A DNA stretch of 64,000 nt from Arenibacter sp. F26102 (GCF_023015865.1 NZ_JALKBC010000007.1:62001-126000), one strand, 5' to 3'. Numbered from the stretch's first letter, positions 16,958-25,375 are shown. The notes: a model not told the origin generated them from the sequence alone. A program made the numbers and translations.

Positions 16958-18495
16958 TGGAATTAACGGAAGAAGACAAAAAGCAATTAGAAAAGAAAGG
17001 AATTTCCAAGGCTAAAGTTCTAGGTCAAATAGAGACGTTTAAGGAGGGTATTCCTTTTGTGCGTTTGGAAAAGGCGGCAATAGTATCTGATGGAATTGCT
17101 AAATTTTCTAATACCAAGGAAGAAGTCTTAATTAAAAAATTCGAGGAGGCTAAAAAGAAAATTTCACTTTTGAAATTTGTGCCGGCTTCCGGTGCCGCAT
17201 CCCGAATGTTTAAAGCGATGTTTAACTTTTTGGATACCTACGACCCAAAAACCGAAAAATTTGAGGCCTATTTGGATAGGACCAAGGATAAGGACGTTAA
17301 AACTTTTTTTGAAGGCTATAAGAAATTTGCCTTTTACGATATTTTACAAAAACGGATAGCTGGCAAAACTAAGTCCAAGGACGAGGAAAAGTACCTTTTT
17401 GTAAAGGAAATGTTGATGCCTGAAGGCTTAAACTTCGGATTTTACCCTAAGGGCCTTTTGTTTTTTCATAATTATGGGAAGTATAGTGCCACTCCGTTTG
17501 AAGAACATTTAAAGGAAGCTGTGGCCTATGCCCAGGTCAATAACCAGGCTAATCTACATTTTACCATTTCGGAACAACATGGTGAAATGTTTAATAAGGA
17601 ATTTAAGATTGCAGGGGAAAGAGTGGCAAAAGAAACTTCTACTTCATTTACAGTAAATTATTCCTTTCAAAAACCTTCCACGGATACCATTGCGGTGACC
17701 CTGGACAATAAACCGTTTAGAAATTCTGATGGCACCCTACTATTTAGGCCAGCTGGACACGGGTCATTAATAGAGAATTTGAATGAGCAGGATGCGGACA
17801 TTATTTTTATTAAGAATATTGATAATGTAGTAGCTCCAAGATTGGCTGGAGAGGTTGCAAGAAGCAAAAAAATATTGGCTGGTTTACTTTTGGAATTGCA
17901 AGCCAAAGCTTTTGAATATGCAGAGGCATTGGACGGGGATAAACTTTCTTCCGAAAAACTCGAGACTATAAAATTGTTTTTGGAAAATGATCTCAATGTA
18001 CGTTTCTTGGATAAGTACAATGGGTTTAGTATTGGTCAGCAAATAGAAATTTTAAAGGATAAGATCAACCGCCCCATACGTGTTTGTGGAATGGTCAAGA
18101 ATGAAGGCGAACCTGGAGGTGGACCATTTTGGATAAGGGATGCCCACGATCATATTTCACTTCAAATAATTGAATCCGCACAAGTTGATATGTCCAATCC
18201 GGAACAGGTAGAAATATTAAAGAACTCTACCCATTTTAATCCGGTAGATCTGGTATGTGGCGTAAGAAATTACAAAGGAGAAAAATTTAATTTATTGAAT
18301 TTTGTGGATGCTAAACAAGGCTTTATTACCCAGAAAACTAAAGAAGGCAAGGATTTAAAAGCCCTTGAGTTGCCCGGGCTCTGGAATGGGGCGATGGCCT
18401 TTTGGAATACCATTTTTGTGGAAGTTCCTTTGGCAACCTTTAATCCGGTAAAAACGGTAAACGACTTATTGAAACCTGCTCATCAGGTAAATTAG
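16957..18495 (+). CDS. DUF4301 family protein
   Basis: 512 residues, soluble, one DUF4301 domain over nearly the whole length. Visible conserved stretches include FVPASGAASRMFKAMFNFLD (about 72-91), LFRPAGHGSLIENLNEQDADIIFIKNIDNV (about 262-291) and GMVKNEGEPGGGPFWIRDAHDHISLQIIESAQ (about 380-411). The GPASGAASRM and GEPGGGPFW patterns recall nucleotidyltransferase-type nucleotide and sugar binding, but no function is established. Its start codon overlaps the stop of the NadR-like gene. Linkage to a vitamin transport operon is the only functional hint. Confidence 0.85.
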   Translation: MELTEEDKKQLEKKGISKAKVLGQIETFKEGIPFVRLEKAAIVSDGIAKFSNTKEEVLIKKFEEAKKKISLLKFVPASGAASRMFKAMFNFLDTYDPKTEKFEAYLDRTKDKDVKTFFEGYKKFAFYDILQKRIAGKTKSKDEEKYLFVKEMLMPEGLNFGFYPKGLLFFHNYGKYSATPFEEHLKEAVAYAQVNNQANLHFTISEQHGEMFNKEFKIAGERVAKETSTSFTVNYSFQKPSTDTIAVTLDNKPFRNSDGTLLFRPAGHGSLIENLNEQDADIIFIKNIDNVVAPRLAGEVARSKKILAGLLLELQAKAFEYAEALDGDKLSSEKLETIKLFLENDLNVRFLDKYNGFSIGQQIEILKDKINRPIRVCGMVKNEGEPGGGPFWIRDAHDHISLQIIESAQVDMSNPEQVEILKNSTHFNPVDLVCGVRNYKGEKFNLLNFVDAKQGFITQKTKEGKDLKALELPGLWNGAMAFWNTIFVEVPLATFNPVKTVNDLLKPAHQVN

Positions 18496-18589
18496 GAATA
18501 CGGCAGGTATGTTGAGCTTGTGCCCATCTACATTGTACTGGACAAGGAGCATATTCAAAGGTTTAGTTAAGTGGTTAGTCCCCAGGAAA

Positions 18590-18638
18590 GTGTATATTTT
18601 TTATACACCTTTTTGGGGACTATACATTTTTATACACA
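18590..18638 (+). promoter_or_regulatory. putative enhancer (UAS) upstream of PepSY-like copy 1
   Basis: Perfect inverted repeat GTGTATA-TTTTT-TATACAC (18590-18608), then a second block with ATACA direct repeats ending ATACACA (18632-18638). The same two blocks at the same spacing stand before copies 3 and 4. The palindrome centre is 116 bases from the GG of TTGGCACA (18713-18720), a -24-like motif before the gene. An outer GTCCCCA/TGGGGAC pair (18578-18584 and 18614-18620) could also make an RNA hairpin terminating the preceding operon. Confidence 0.55.
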
Positions 18639-18773
18639 CTACAATATTGGTTATTTTAATTTAATAAGTTGAAAATCAAGTAATTAAACTTAAAATATCT
18701 TCTATTTTATTATTGGCACAATTTTCCTTCTATCATTTGAAAAAAATAGGTATTCACACAAAATATAAGAGAT

Positions 18774-19085
18774 ATGAAAAATGATATGAAAAATTTAGTT
18801 TTTGCAACAGCTTTGGCAATGGGAAGTTTAAGTCCTGTATTGGCGTCTCCTCCAATTTTTCACGATGGAATTATGGAAGTAATTATGGCTCAAGATTTTA
18901 CTGAAATCGAGCTAGATAAATTACCGGATTCAATTACAAAAGCCTTGGAGAAGGATCATGCCGGGGCAGTAATCAATAAAGCCTATATGAACGACGAAGA
19001 CGAATACAAGTTAGAGGTTACTTTTTCTGATGGAACCAATTCTGAACTGTATGTCGACGCTGAAGGTAATTGGATCGATATGTAA
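18774..19085 (+). CDS. secreted PepSY-like (DUF2874-type) protein, tandem copy 1
   Basis: 103 residues: signal peptide (MKNDMKNLVFATALAMGSLSPVLA) and one PepSY-like domain (FTEIELDKLPDSITKALEKDHAGAVINKAYMNDEDEYKLEVTFSDG, ending ELYVDAEGNWIDM). Such small periplasmic proteins are common in Bacteroidota, and related PepSY domains inhibit proteases or sense envelope conditions. It is the most divergent of the four paralogues in this window. It is followed by a terminator and preceded by the shared enhancer-like element, so it is transcribed alone. Confidence 0.85.
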   Translation: MKNDMKNLVFATALAMGSLSPVLASPPIFHDGIMEVIMAQDFTEIELDKLPDSITKALEKDHAGAVINKAYMNDEDEYKLEVTFSDGTNSELYVDAEGNWIDM

Positions 19086-19126
19086 TGCATTAAAATATTG
19101 AGTTATTTTAGTTATTTGAATTAGTA

Positions 19127-19152
19127 GGGCTGCTGTTTGGCAGCCCTTTTTT
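19127..19152 (+). terminator. terminator of PepSY-like copy 1
   Basis: GGGCTGC (19127-19133) pairs with GCAGCCC (19140-19146), then six T. Confidence 0.88.
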
Positions 19153-19484
19153 CGTGAAATTCCAAGATGCTGCTTGTTTTGTATTAAATGTAAAGAATGT
19201 ATAGTCCATTTAGCTTGGATATAGATTGGACACTTAACAAGTATGTTAATTGGACCATTTTTAAATCTGTTAAGTTTTCAATAGTTTTTATGGATCTAAT
19301 AATTTCCGACTAATGTAAAACGGGTAATTTTAACACAGTCCAAGTTCGAAATACCCAGTATTACCCAAATACACTAAAACGCTGTTATTGATTTATGTTA
19401 ATGGTAATCAGAGTTTTATGTAGTATTCTTGATTTCGGTATGGTTTTCCCATTGGTAATGGTAATAATTGTTAAAATTAGAATC

Positions 19485-19787
19485 ATGAGAAAATTATTTT
19501 TTGGAATTGCAATATCACTAACAAGTCTAACCGCCTGTGCGCAGGAAAATAAAATAGTAAAGGGGGACACTACTGAAATAAGCGTTGCCCAAGATAAATT
19601 TTCCGAAATAGGGACTATGGAATTGCCGGCAGCAGTAACAAAGGCAATCGACACCTATTATCCTTCGGCAGTAATTAATAAAGCTTTTGTGAACAATTCC
19701 CAACAGTATAGACTGGAGATAGTTATGGAGAAGGGCAATAGCGGTACCGTTTATGCCGATATGGATGGAGATTGGATTGATAGATAG
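19485..19787 (+). CDS. secreted PepSY-like protein, tandem copy 2 (possible lipoprotein)
   Basis: 100 residues from ATG 19485 (MRKLFFGIAISLTSLTACAQ; the frame extends upstream but without a better start). Unlike the other copies, the signal peptide ends in LTAC, which fits a lipobox, so this copy may be membrane-anchored; cleavage after CAQ by signal peptidase I is the alternative. PepSY-like part: FSEIGTMELPAAVTKAIDTYYPSAVINKAFV, ending GTVYADMDGDWIDR. Its upstream region keeps only ATACCC/ATACAC remnants (around 19351-19374) of the shared element, not the palindrome. Confidence 0.85.
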   Translation: MRKLFFGIAISLTSLTACAQENKIVKGDTTEISVAQDKFSEIGTMELPAAVTKAIDTYYPSAVINKAFVNNSQQYRLEIVMEKGNSGTVYADMDGDWIDR

Positions 19788-19829
19788 GAGATATCATTTA
19801 TACTAATATTGTAGGCATGGCCTAGGAAC

Positions 19830-19861
19830 ATGGGATCGTTTTTTAATGATCCCATTTTTTT
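19830..19861 (+). terminator. terminator of PepSY-like copy 2
   Basis: ATGGGATC (19830-19837) pairs with GATCCCAT (19848-19855), followed by a run of T to 19861. Confidence 0.88.
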
Positions 19862-19994
19862 ATGGCTAATTCGTAAATAATGAAACTGTTCAATGTATTA
19901 AAATCGTATGATAAAAATAGCTATTTCAGAAACGTGCAGTACAACCAGTAGAGGAATCTATAAGTGTCATTTAGAAATAAAATTCGCACGTAAA

Positions 19995-20042
19995 GTGTTT
20001 ATTTTTTACCCACTAAGGCTGGGGCATACCCAATAATACACA
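19995..20042 (+). promoter_or_regulatory. putative enhancer (UAS) of PepSY-like copy 3
   Basis: GTGTTTA-TTTTT-TACCCAC (19995-20013, degenerate right arm) and ATACACA (20036-20042). The centre is 116 bases before the GG at 20120-20121. Confidence 0.5.
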
Positions 20043-20118
20043 GTTCATCATTCAATTCATATATTGTAACAAGCTCAATAACAGTATGTTGATGTTAAGT
20101 TGGGTATAGTATTATTTC

Positions 20119-20134
20119 TGGTATCATATTTTCA
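20119..20134 (+). promoter_or_regulatory. possible sigma-54 promoter of copy 3
   Basis: TGGTATCATATTTTCA: GG, ten bases, then TC, against sigma-54 consensus TGGCACG-N4-TTGCA. The -24 half is a fair match and the -12 half has TTTCA for TTGCA. Identical in copy 4. Confidence 0.35.
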
Positions 20135-20161
20135 ATAGGTAAAGTAAGTTTAACTATTAAA

Positions 20162-20473
20162 ATGAAAATCATGAAAAAATTATTTTTTGTAGCAGTAATG
20201 TCAATCGGAAGTCTAACAGCATTTGCCCAAACTGGGGAAGCGGTAGCAGAGGTAGGTACCGAAGTTGCCGTAACTCAGGATAGCTTCTCTTAAATAGAAA
20301 CCAGTAATTTACCAGAGGCGGTTGCAACAGCCGTTTCTACTGATTATCCTTCAGGGACCATCAGTAAGTCTTATGTAAATAAGCAGGAGCAATATAAGTT
20401 GGAAGTAACATTGGAAGATGGTACAACCGGAACTTTATATGCTGACAAAGATGGGAATTGGATAGAACTATAA
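20162..20473 (+). pseudogene. PepSY-like copy 3, inactivated by an in-frame stop
   Basis: 104 codons of the same frame and length as the intact copy 4. Codon 44 (20291-20293) is TAA where copy 4 has GAA (the Glu of FSEIETSNLPEAV). Upstream of it are the signal peptide (MKIMKKLFFVAVMSIGSLTAFAQ) and an acidic linker; downstream the whole PepSY-like domain to GNWIEL is intact, with no frameshift. A single recent G-to-T change explains it. Promoter, enhancer and terminator are all kept. Only a secreted 20-residue fragment could be made unless the stop is read through. Confidence 0.88.
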
Positions 20474-20513
20474 TATGACTTGAATTATTTATTTTGTATC
20501 AAGTTGGTTTGGT

Positions 20514-20549
20514 AAGAAGGGGATTGCATTGAGCAATCCCCTTCTTTTT
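20514..20549 (+). terminator. terminator of copy 3
   Basis: 14-bp stem 20514-20527 with 20533-20546, loop of 5, then T run to 20549. Confidence 0.9.
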
Positions 20550-20824
20550 ATGATAAATAAGGACCGATGTCTTTGCTTTAGCTACAATATTGGATTAAGT
20601 AAATAGCGAGCCTTTTTTATATGGTTAAGATTGGAGATGGGATGGTAAGATAAAATGGATGGTATTTTATAAGGAGTAAATAGGGCATCCATTTTTTAGT
20701 AATATTAAGAAGAATAGAAATAGAATTGTGCGTTTAGGAAACCATTGAGCTATATATGTTCTAAAAGTATGTATTCAAAACGAATCAAGATTGGGTGGTT
20801 AGGTGTAACGCAAACCTTTAAAAA

Positions 20825-20872
20825 GTGTTTATTTTTTACACACTAGGGCTGGGCCATACCCAAAAATACACA
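20825..20872 (+). promoter_or_regulatory. putative enhancer (UAS) of PepSY-like copy 4
   Basis: GTGTTTA-TTTTT-TACACAC (20825-20843) and ATACACA (20866-20872). The centre is 117 bases before the GG at 20951. Confidence 0.55.
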
Positions 20873-20949
20873 GTTCATAAATCAACGCATATTTTGTAAC
20901 TATCATAATAACAGTATGTTGCTGTTCGATATAACAGAAATTGATTTTT

Positions 20950-20965
20950 TGGTATCATATTTTCA
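20950..20965 (+). promoter_or_regulatory. possible sigma-54 promoter of copy 4
   Basis: Same TGGTATCATATTTTCA as copy 3, 28 bases before the ATG. A weak -12 half makes this tentative. Confidence 0.35.
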
Positions 20966-20992
20966 ATAGGTATAGCAAGTTTAACTATTAAA

Positions 20993-21304
20993 ATGAAAAT
21001 CATGAAAAAGATATTTTTTGTAGCAGTATTATCACTAGGAAGTCTAACAGCATTTGCCCAAGATGGCGAAGAGATAGCAGGAGAAGCAACTCAAATTGCT
21101 GTAGCTCAAGACGACTTCTCGGAAATCGAAACCAGTAATTTGCCAGAGGCGGTTGCAACAGCAGTATCCACTGACTATGCTTCAGCTACTATTAGTAAGG
21201 CTTATGTAAATAAGCAGGAGCAATATAAGATGGAAGTAACATTGGAAGATGGTACAACCGGAACTATATATGCTGACAAGGATGGTAATTGGATAGAACT
21301 ATAA
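20993..21304 (+). CDS. secreted PepSY-like protein, tandem copy 4
   Basis: 103 residues, intact partner of the pseudogene at 20162. Signal peptide MKIMKKIFFVAVLSLGSLTAFAQ, a short acidic linker, then DFSEIETSNLPEAVATAVSTDYASATISKAYVNKQEQYKMEVTLEDG and the terminal GTIYADKDGNWIEL. It is periplasmic or secreted. It is the copy nearest to the two-component genes that follow after 150 bases and a terminator, which suggests the pair regulates or senses these proteins. Confidence 0.87.
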   Translation: MKIMKKIFFVAVLSLGSLTAFAQDGEEIAGEATQIAVAQDDFSEIETSNLPEAVATAVSTDYASATISKAYVNKQEQYKMEVTLEDGTTGTIYADKDGNWIEL

Positions 21305-21344
21305 TATAACTTGAATTATTTGTTTTGTATCAAGTTGGTTTGGT

Positions 21345-21382
21345 AAGAGGGGGATTGCTCAATGCAATCCCCCTCTTTTTTT
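21345..21382 (+). terminator. terminator of copy 4
   Basis: 14-bp stem 21345-21358 with 21364-21377, loop of 5, T run to 21382. It separates copy 4 from the response regulator. Confidence 0.9.
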
Positions 21383-21454
21383 ATGATAATTTATGGGCGT
21401 GAATAACTTTCTTATGGTATTTTTACTATTCATTGTAAATAGTAATAGAATTGT

Positions 21455-22813
21455 ATGCCCACACTGCTTATCATTGAAGATGACGCCGCTTTTTGTCAAA
21501 TGCTTCAAAAGTTTTTGATCAGAAATGACTATGATGTAGATGTTAGTTTTACGGCCCAGGATGCCAAGATCAAAATTAAGGAAACCACTTATAACCTGGT
21601 ATTAACAGATTTGAGACTTCCGAATTACGACGGGCTACAACTATTGTCGGATATTAAGGAGGTAAATCCCAAAACACAGGTAATTGTGATGACCGGATAT
21701 GCTGAGGTCGGTTCAGCAGTGGAGGCCATGAAAAAGGGTGCCTACGACTATATTTCCAAACCTTTTACTCCAGAGGAGATTTTAATGCAGATCAAGAGCG
21801 CATTAAGTCAAGAAGTAAAGCAACAAACCAATAATCCGCCAAAAGAAAACAGTAAGGTAGTAAGTACAGACGGTGAATCACCGGAAAATAAAGTGGTAGC
21901 GGGAATAAGCGATGCCTCTAAAAAATTGACCGAGTATATTAAACTAGTGGCTCCAACTGACATGTCTGTATTAATTACCGGAGAAAGTGGTACAGGGAAG
22001 GAAGTCACTGCACGGGCCATACACGATAATAGCAAGCGAAAGGACCACAGTTTTGTGGCCGTAGATTGTGGAGCTATTCCCAAAGAAATTGCGACGAGTG
22101 AATTTTTTGGGCATATCAAAGGTAGTTTTACAGGAGCAGTTGAGGACAAAATAGGACATTTTGAGGCTGCAAATGGGGGTACGTTGTTTTTGGATGAAAT
22201 AGGGAACCTGTCCTATGAAAACCAAATACAATTATTGAGGGCGTTACAGGAAAGAAAGATTAAAAGGGTTGGGAGTACCAAGGAAGTGGATGTAGATGTC
22301 CGCATTGTTACTGCAACCAATGAAGACCTGACGGAGGCCGTTGAAAAAGGAAACTTTAGAGAAGATTTATTTCATAGGATAAACGAATTTTCGGTGGAAA
22401 TGCCGTCCCTGGAGGAACGGTTTGAGGATCTACCTCTATTTGCCGATTTCTTTTTAAGGAAGGCCAATCGATCCTTAGGTAAAAATGTCGAAGGTTTTTC
22501 AGAGGATGTTGAGAATATATTTAAGCAATACCATTGGCCTGGAAATCTACGCGAATTACAGAACGTAATAAAAAGAGCGGTGTTGTTGACCAGCGGCGAT
22601 TATGTGGAGAAGGAGGCTTTACCTAGGGAGGTCCACAAAAGCAAGGTAGGCAGTGTAAATAGTGATAACTTTTCCAAGGCCGATTATGAGAAGGAACAAA
22701 TAGTTAGAGCCTTAAAACAATCCAATTTTAATAAATCCAAAGCTGCCAAATTGCTTCAGATTACAAGGAAAACACTTTATAACAAAATCAATCATTATAA
22801 TTTGGACTTGTAG
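21455..22813 (+). CDS. sigma-54-dependent NtrC-family response regulator
   Basis: 452 residues. Receiver domain 1-120 with phospho-acceptor Asp52 (LVLTDLRLP) and Lys in ISKPFTPEE. AAA+ domain about 145-380 with Walker A GESGTGKEV, Walker B GGTLFLDEIG and the arginine-rich GNFREDLFHRIN. C-terminal Fis-type helix-turn-helix about 405-452 (KSKAAKLLQITRKTLYNKINHYNL). The sigma-54 contact loop reads GSFTGA in place of GAFTGA, still compatible with sigma-54 activation. Such activators bind enhancers about 100 bases upstream of the promoter, which fits the repeated palindromes before the PepSY genes. Its 3' end overlaps the kinase gene by 26 bases. Confidence 0.94.
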   Translation: MPTLLIIEDDAAFCQMLQKFLIRNDYDVDVSFTAQDAKIKIKETTYNLVLTDLRLPNYDGLQLLSDIKEVNPKTQVIVMTGYAEVGSAVEAMKKGAYDYISKPFTPEEILMQIKSALSQEVKQQTNNPPKENSKVVSTDGESPENKVVAGISDASKKLTEYIKLVAPTDMSVLITGESGTGKEVTARAIHDNSKRKDHSFVAVDCGAIPKEIATSEFFGHIKGSFTGAVEDKIGHFEAANGGTLFLDEIGNLSYENQIQLLRALQERKIKRVGSTKEVDVDVRIVTATNEDLTEAVEKGNFREDLFHRINEFSVEMPSLEERFEDLPLFADFFLRKANRSLGKNVEGFSEDVENIFKQYHWPGNLRELQNVIKRAVLLTSGDYVEKEALPREVHKSKVGSVNSDNFSKADYEKEQIVRALKQSNFNKSKAAKLLQITRKTLYNKINHYNLDL

Positions 22814-25259
22814 CCAAATACGATTTAATGGCCAAAATTAAAACCGTAGTTTTGTTGTGGAGGTTCCTGTAGGTTTGTTTTAAAATCTTAGGTTCCATTT
22901 GGCCAACTTCCAAGATTTCCAATTCTTCTAAAAGTGGAATTATCTCGGTACTATTTAATTGTCTGAACATAGGTAGCATCCTATGCGAAACCAGGTTAAT
23001 TTTCTTAATGTCCAAATCATTTACCGCTACTTTCAATTTTTCCATGTTGGTGGTAGTATCGGTAAGAAAGGTCCGTAAAACTTCGGCAATACCTTCCTCG
23101 TCATCGCCTAAAAAGGAGGAAATGACTCCCAAATTGAATAAGTTGGAACCAGAGGTGATATTTGCTTTGATATTACTTTTGGGTTTTTCACTAACGGTAT
23201 GGGGGAACAGGTTGGACAATACCTTTAGAAACATTTCTTTGGTAAAAGGTTTCTGAATGATATCTGAAAAACCTGCTTCAAAATAGTGCTCCTTTTTTAA
23301 GTCCTTTCTGCCGGTCATGGCCACTATGGGTTGGCCGTTATAATGAGAATACTTGCCGTTTTGTAATTGACTCAATACTTCAAAACCAGTAATATCCGGC
23401 ATTTGAATATCGGTCAAAACCATGTCATAATGAAGCTCCCCATTTTTTAAAATATCATTGAAGTTATTGTAGGTATGGGTGGTTATGTCCAAATATTCAC
23501 AGACTTCCTTTAATAATTTTAGCATTGCCTGGTCGTCATCTATGATTAGGAGGGTTAGTTCCAATTTTGGACGAATTTCAATTTTCTTGGGAGATTTCAA
23601 GGGTTTTTTTGATATTTCGAAAGGAATTTCCACTGTGAATGAGCTCCCTTTATTTTCTTCGCTCCTGAGACCGATCTTTCCTCCTAAAAGTTCGGTGAGT
23701 TTCTTGGAAATGGTAAGCCCTAACCCGTAACCGCCATATTTTTTGTCGGTATGGTCCTCCGCTTGGGTAAACTCCGTAAAAATGTGCTCCTGCTTTTCTT
23801 GTTTAATACCAATACCTGAATCTGTGACCTTGATTGCCGTTTGGTAGTTTCCATTGACCTCATTGACGACCTTGGCTTCCACTTCTATAAAGCCTTCTTT
23901 TGTGAATTTATAGGCATTTCCAATAAGGTTGGTCAATATTTGCCTTATCCTAAATGGATCTCCTAAAACAGGATTTTCCAATAGGCCATCGATTTTTATA
24001 ATTAGTTCTATGGGTTTCTTTGCGTTTATTTCCTTAAGGTTTTCTGCAGTTTCCTTAATTAGGTCAGACAGTATAAAAGCTGTTTTGTCCACTTTTATTT
24101 TTCCAGCTTCGAGTTTGGAAAAATCCAATAGATCGTTGACCAAGCTATCCACGTATTTGGAGGCGGATTTTACATTTTTTAAGTAGGAAACCTGCTTACC
24201 CGTAAGTCCGGTATTTTCCATAAGTTCGGAATACCCTGTAATCGTATTCAGAGGGGTGCGCAGGTCATGGCTTACCGTAGAGATCAATTGTTCCCGACTT
24301 TTTAATAGGGATTCGGAAAACTTTTTTTCCTTTTCCAGCTGCTGCCTGTACAATTGAACCTTCCAATAATCTTTTGTAATCAAAAAAGTAAATAGCCCCA
24401 CAATGGCAAAGCCCAATAAACTGGCAAAACCAGCTAGTCGAATACTCCTCTTTAGCGCAGTTTGTTTTTTTAGGTTGTCATTGTAGGATTTTGCTATAAT
24501 CTCTTGTTCAAAGGCAGAAATAATACTGCGCAACTGTTGTGAAATTTCCAAATCGGCACTGCTTAATTGTAGTTCTTTCTGCGCTACTGAACGAAGGGTT
24601 TTGGTGTTACTTTGTTTGGCCTCGGCCAAAAGGGATTTGGATACGGTTAACACGGAATCTACCCTTTGGGAAACTGGAATGTTACTAGTGTCTTTTGGGA
24701 CGTTTTCACTCAAATATTCGGCCCATTTTTTTATGGTGCCCTTGGTGTCCTCAGGTAGATTTGCATAATTTGGATTAAGGCTTTCCGGAGTTATTTTGCC
24801 GAGAGACTCCTCTATTTTACTAAACTCTTTTAAAGCATTGTCTATAGAGCTATTGGATTCATTTTTTCTTTTTAATCGTAGGAGCTCGTTGCTGTTGAAC
24901 ACCTTTTTTTTAAGAAGCCCTTGCACACTATCCAACATTTTTTTGTGGTAGTCATTATCGGTTAATAACTTAAGGGAGTCGATAGTGACAAAAATGGAGT
25001 CAATTTTTTGGGCATAGGCTGTAAAACTTTTTGGAGTCTTTTTTTGCAGGGCCAATTTGGAAAGGCTTTCTGCCTCATACAACTCAGTAAGTAAGGAGCC
25101 TGTTTTGAGTAGTTTAATATCGTTTTCAGAAGCCGTATCGGTAGACACCAATACCTTTATTTCGGAAAATATAAAAAAGGCTACGACTAGGGTCAGGATC
25201 CCCAGCATGAAGTAGCTGAATATTATTTTAAAGGTAAATTTGTTTTTGGTCTTGTTCAT
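22788..25259 (-). CDS. hybrid sensor histidine kinase with receiver and Hpt domains
   Basis: 823 residues. N-terminal membrane segment (about 11-31), a roughly 240-residue helical periplasmic sensor region rich in Lys, Ser and Leu, and a second membrane segment (about 276-295). The kinase core has His331 in TVSHDLRTPLNTITGYSELM, an HATPase domain with GYGLGLTISKKL, a receiver (LTLLIIDDDQAMLKLL, phospho-acceptor in MVLTDIQMPD) and a C-terminal Hpt-like helix bundle with LVSHRMLP. This is a full phosphorelay in one chain. The gene is convergent with, and overlaps by 26 bases, the sigma-54 response regulator, so the pair are very likely partners. The long helical sensor would face the compartment where the PepSY proteins reside. 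Confidence 0.93.
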   Translation of the reverse strand: MNKTKNKFTFKIIFSYFMLGILTLVVAFFIFSEIKVLVSTDTASENDIKLLKTGSLLTELYEAESLSKLALQKKTPKSFTAYAQKIDSIFVTIDSLKLLTDNDYHKKMLDSVQGLLKKKVFNSNELLRLKRKNESNSSIDNALKEFSKIEESLGKITPESLNPNYANLPEDTKGTIKKWAEYLSENVPKDTSNIPVSQRVDSVLTVSKSLLAEAKQSNTKTLRSVAQKELQLSSADLEISQQLRSIISAFEQEIIAKSYNDNLKKQTALKRSIRLAGFASLLGFAIVGLFTFLITKDYWKVQLYRQQLEKEKKFSESLLKSREQLISTVSHDLRTPLNTITGYSELMENTGLTGKQVSYLKNVKSASKYVDSLVNDLLDFSKLEAGKIKVDKTAFILSDLIKETAENLKEINAKKPIELIIKIDGLLENPVLGDPFRIRQILTNLIGNAYKFTKEGFIEVEAKVVNEVNGNYQTAIKVTDSGIGIKQEKQEHIFTEFTQAEDHTDKKYGGYGLGLTISKKLTELLGGKIGLRSEENKGSSFTVEIPFEISKKPLKSPKKIEIRPKLELTLLIIDDDQAMLKLLKEVCEYLDITTHTYNNFNDILKNGELHYDMVLTDIQMPDITGFEVLSQLQNGKYSHYNGQPIVAMTGRKDLKKEHYFEAGFSDIIQKPFTKEMFLKVLSNLFPHTVSEKPKSNIKANITSGSNLFNLGVISSFLGDDEEGIAEVLRTFLTDTTTNMEKLKVAVNDLDIKKINLVSHRMLPMFRQLNSTEIIPLLEELEILEVGQMEPKILKQTYRNLHNKTTVLILAIKSYLATSPNYND

Positions 25260-25375
25260 TGATTAAGCCAGTATTTGCAGGTGCTATTCTAAAATACGTA
25301 TTTCAGGTTCTATTGGCCTATAAATTAAAGTTAATTAATTATCTCTTTTTATTATGAAATTAGATTGGTCGTATG

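Larger units (their letters stand above)
19992..20549 (+). repeat. tandem duplicated unit A (enhancer, promoter, gene, terminator)
   Basis: This block and 20821-21382 are diverged direct repeats in the same order: enhancer-like palindrome, ATACACA block, GGTATCATATTTTCA, PepSY-like gene, terminator. Identity is near complete in the promoter and gene and lower in the spacer between 20043 and 20110. Unit A carries a nonsense codon. Confidence 0.85.
20821..21382 (+). repeat. tandem duplicated unit B
   Basis: Second copy of the unit described at 19992-20549, carrying the intact gene. The 270 bases between the units are unique and contain no gene. Confidence 0.85.

Noticed and set aside
19127-21382. 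Palindromes after PepSY genes as attachment sites or a repeat array
   Set aside because: They have GC-rich stems followed by T runs directly after stop codons and are simple terminators.
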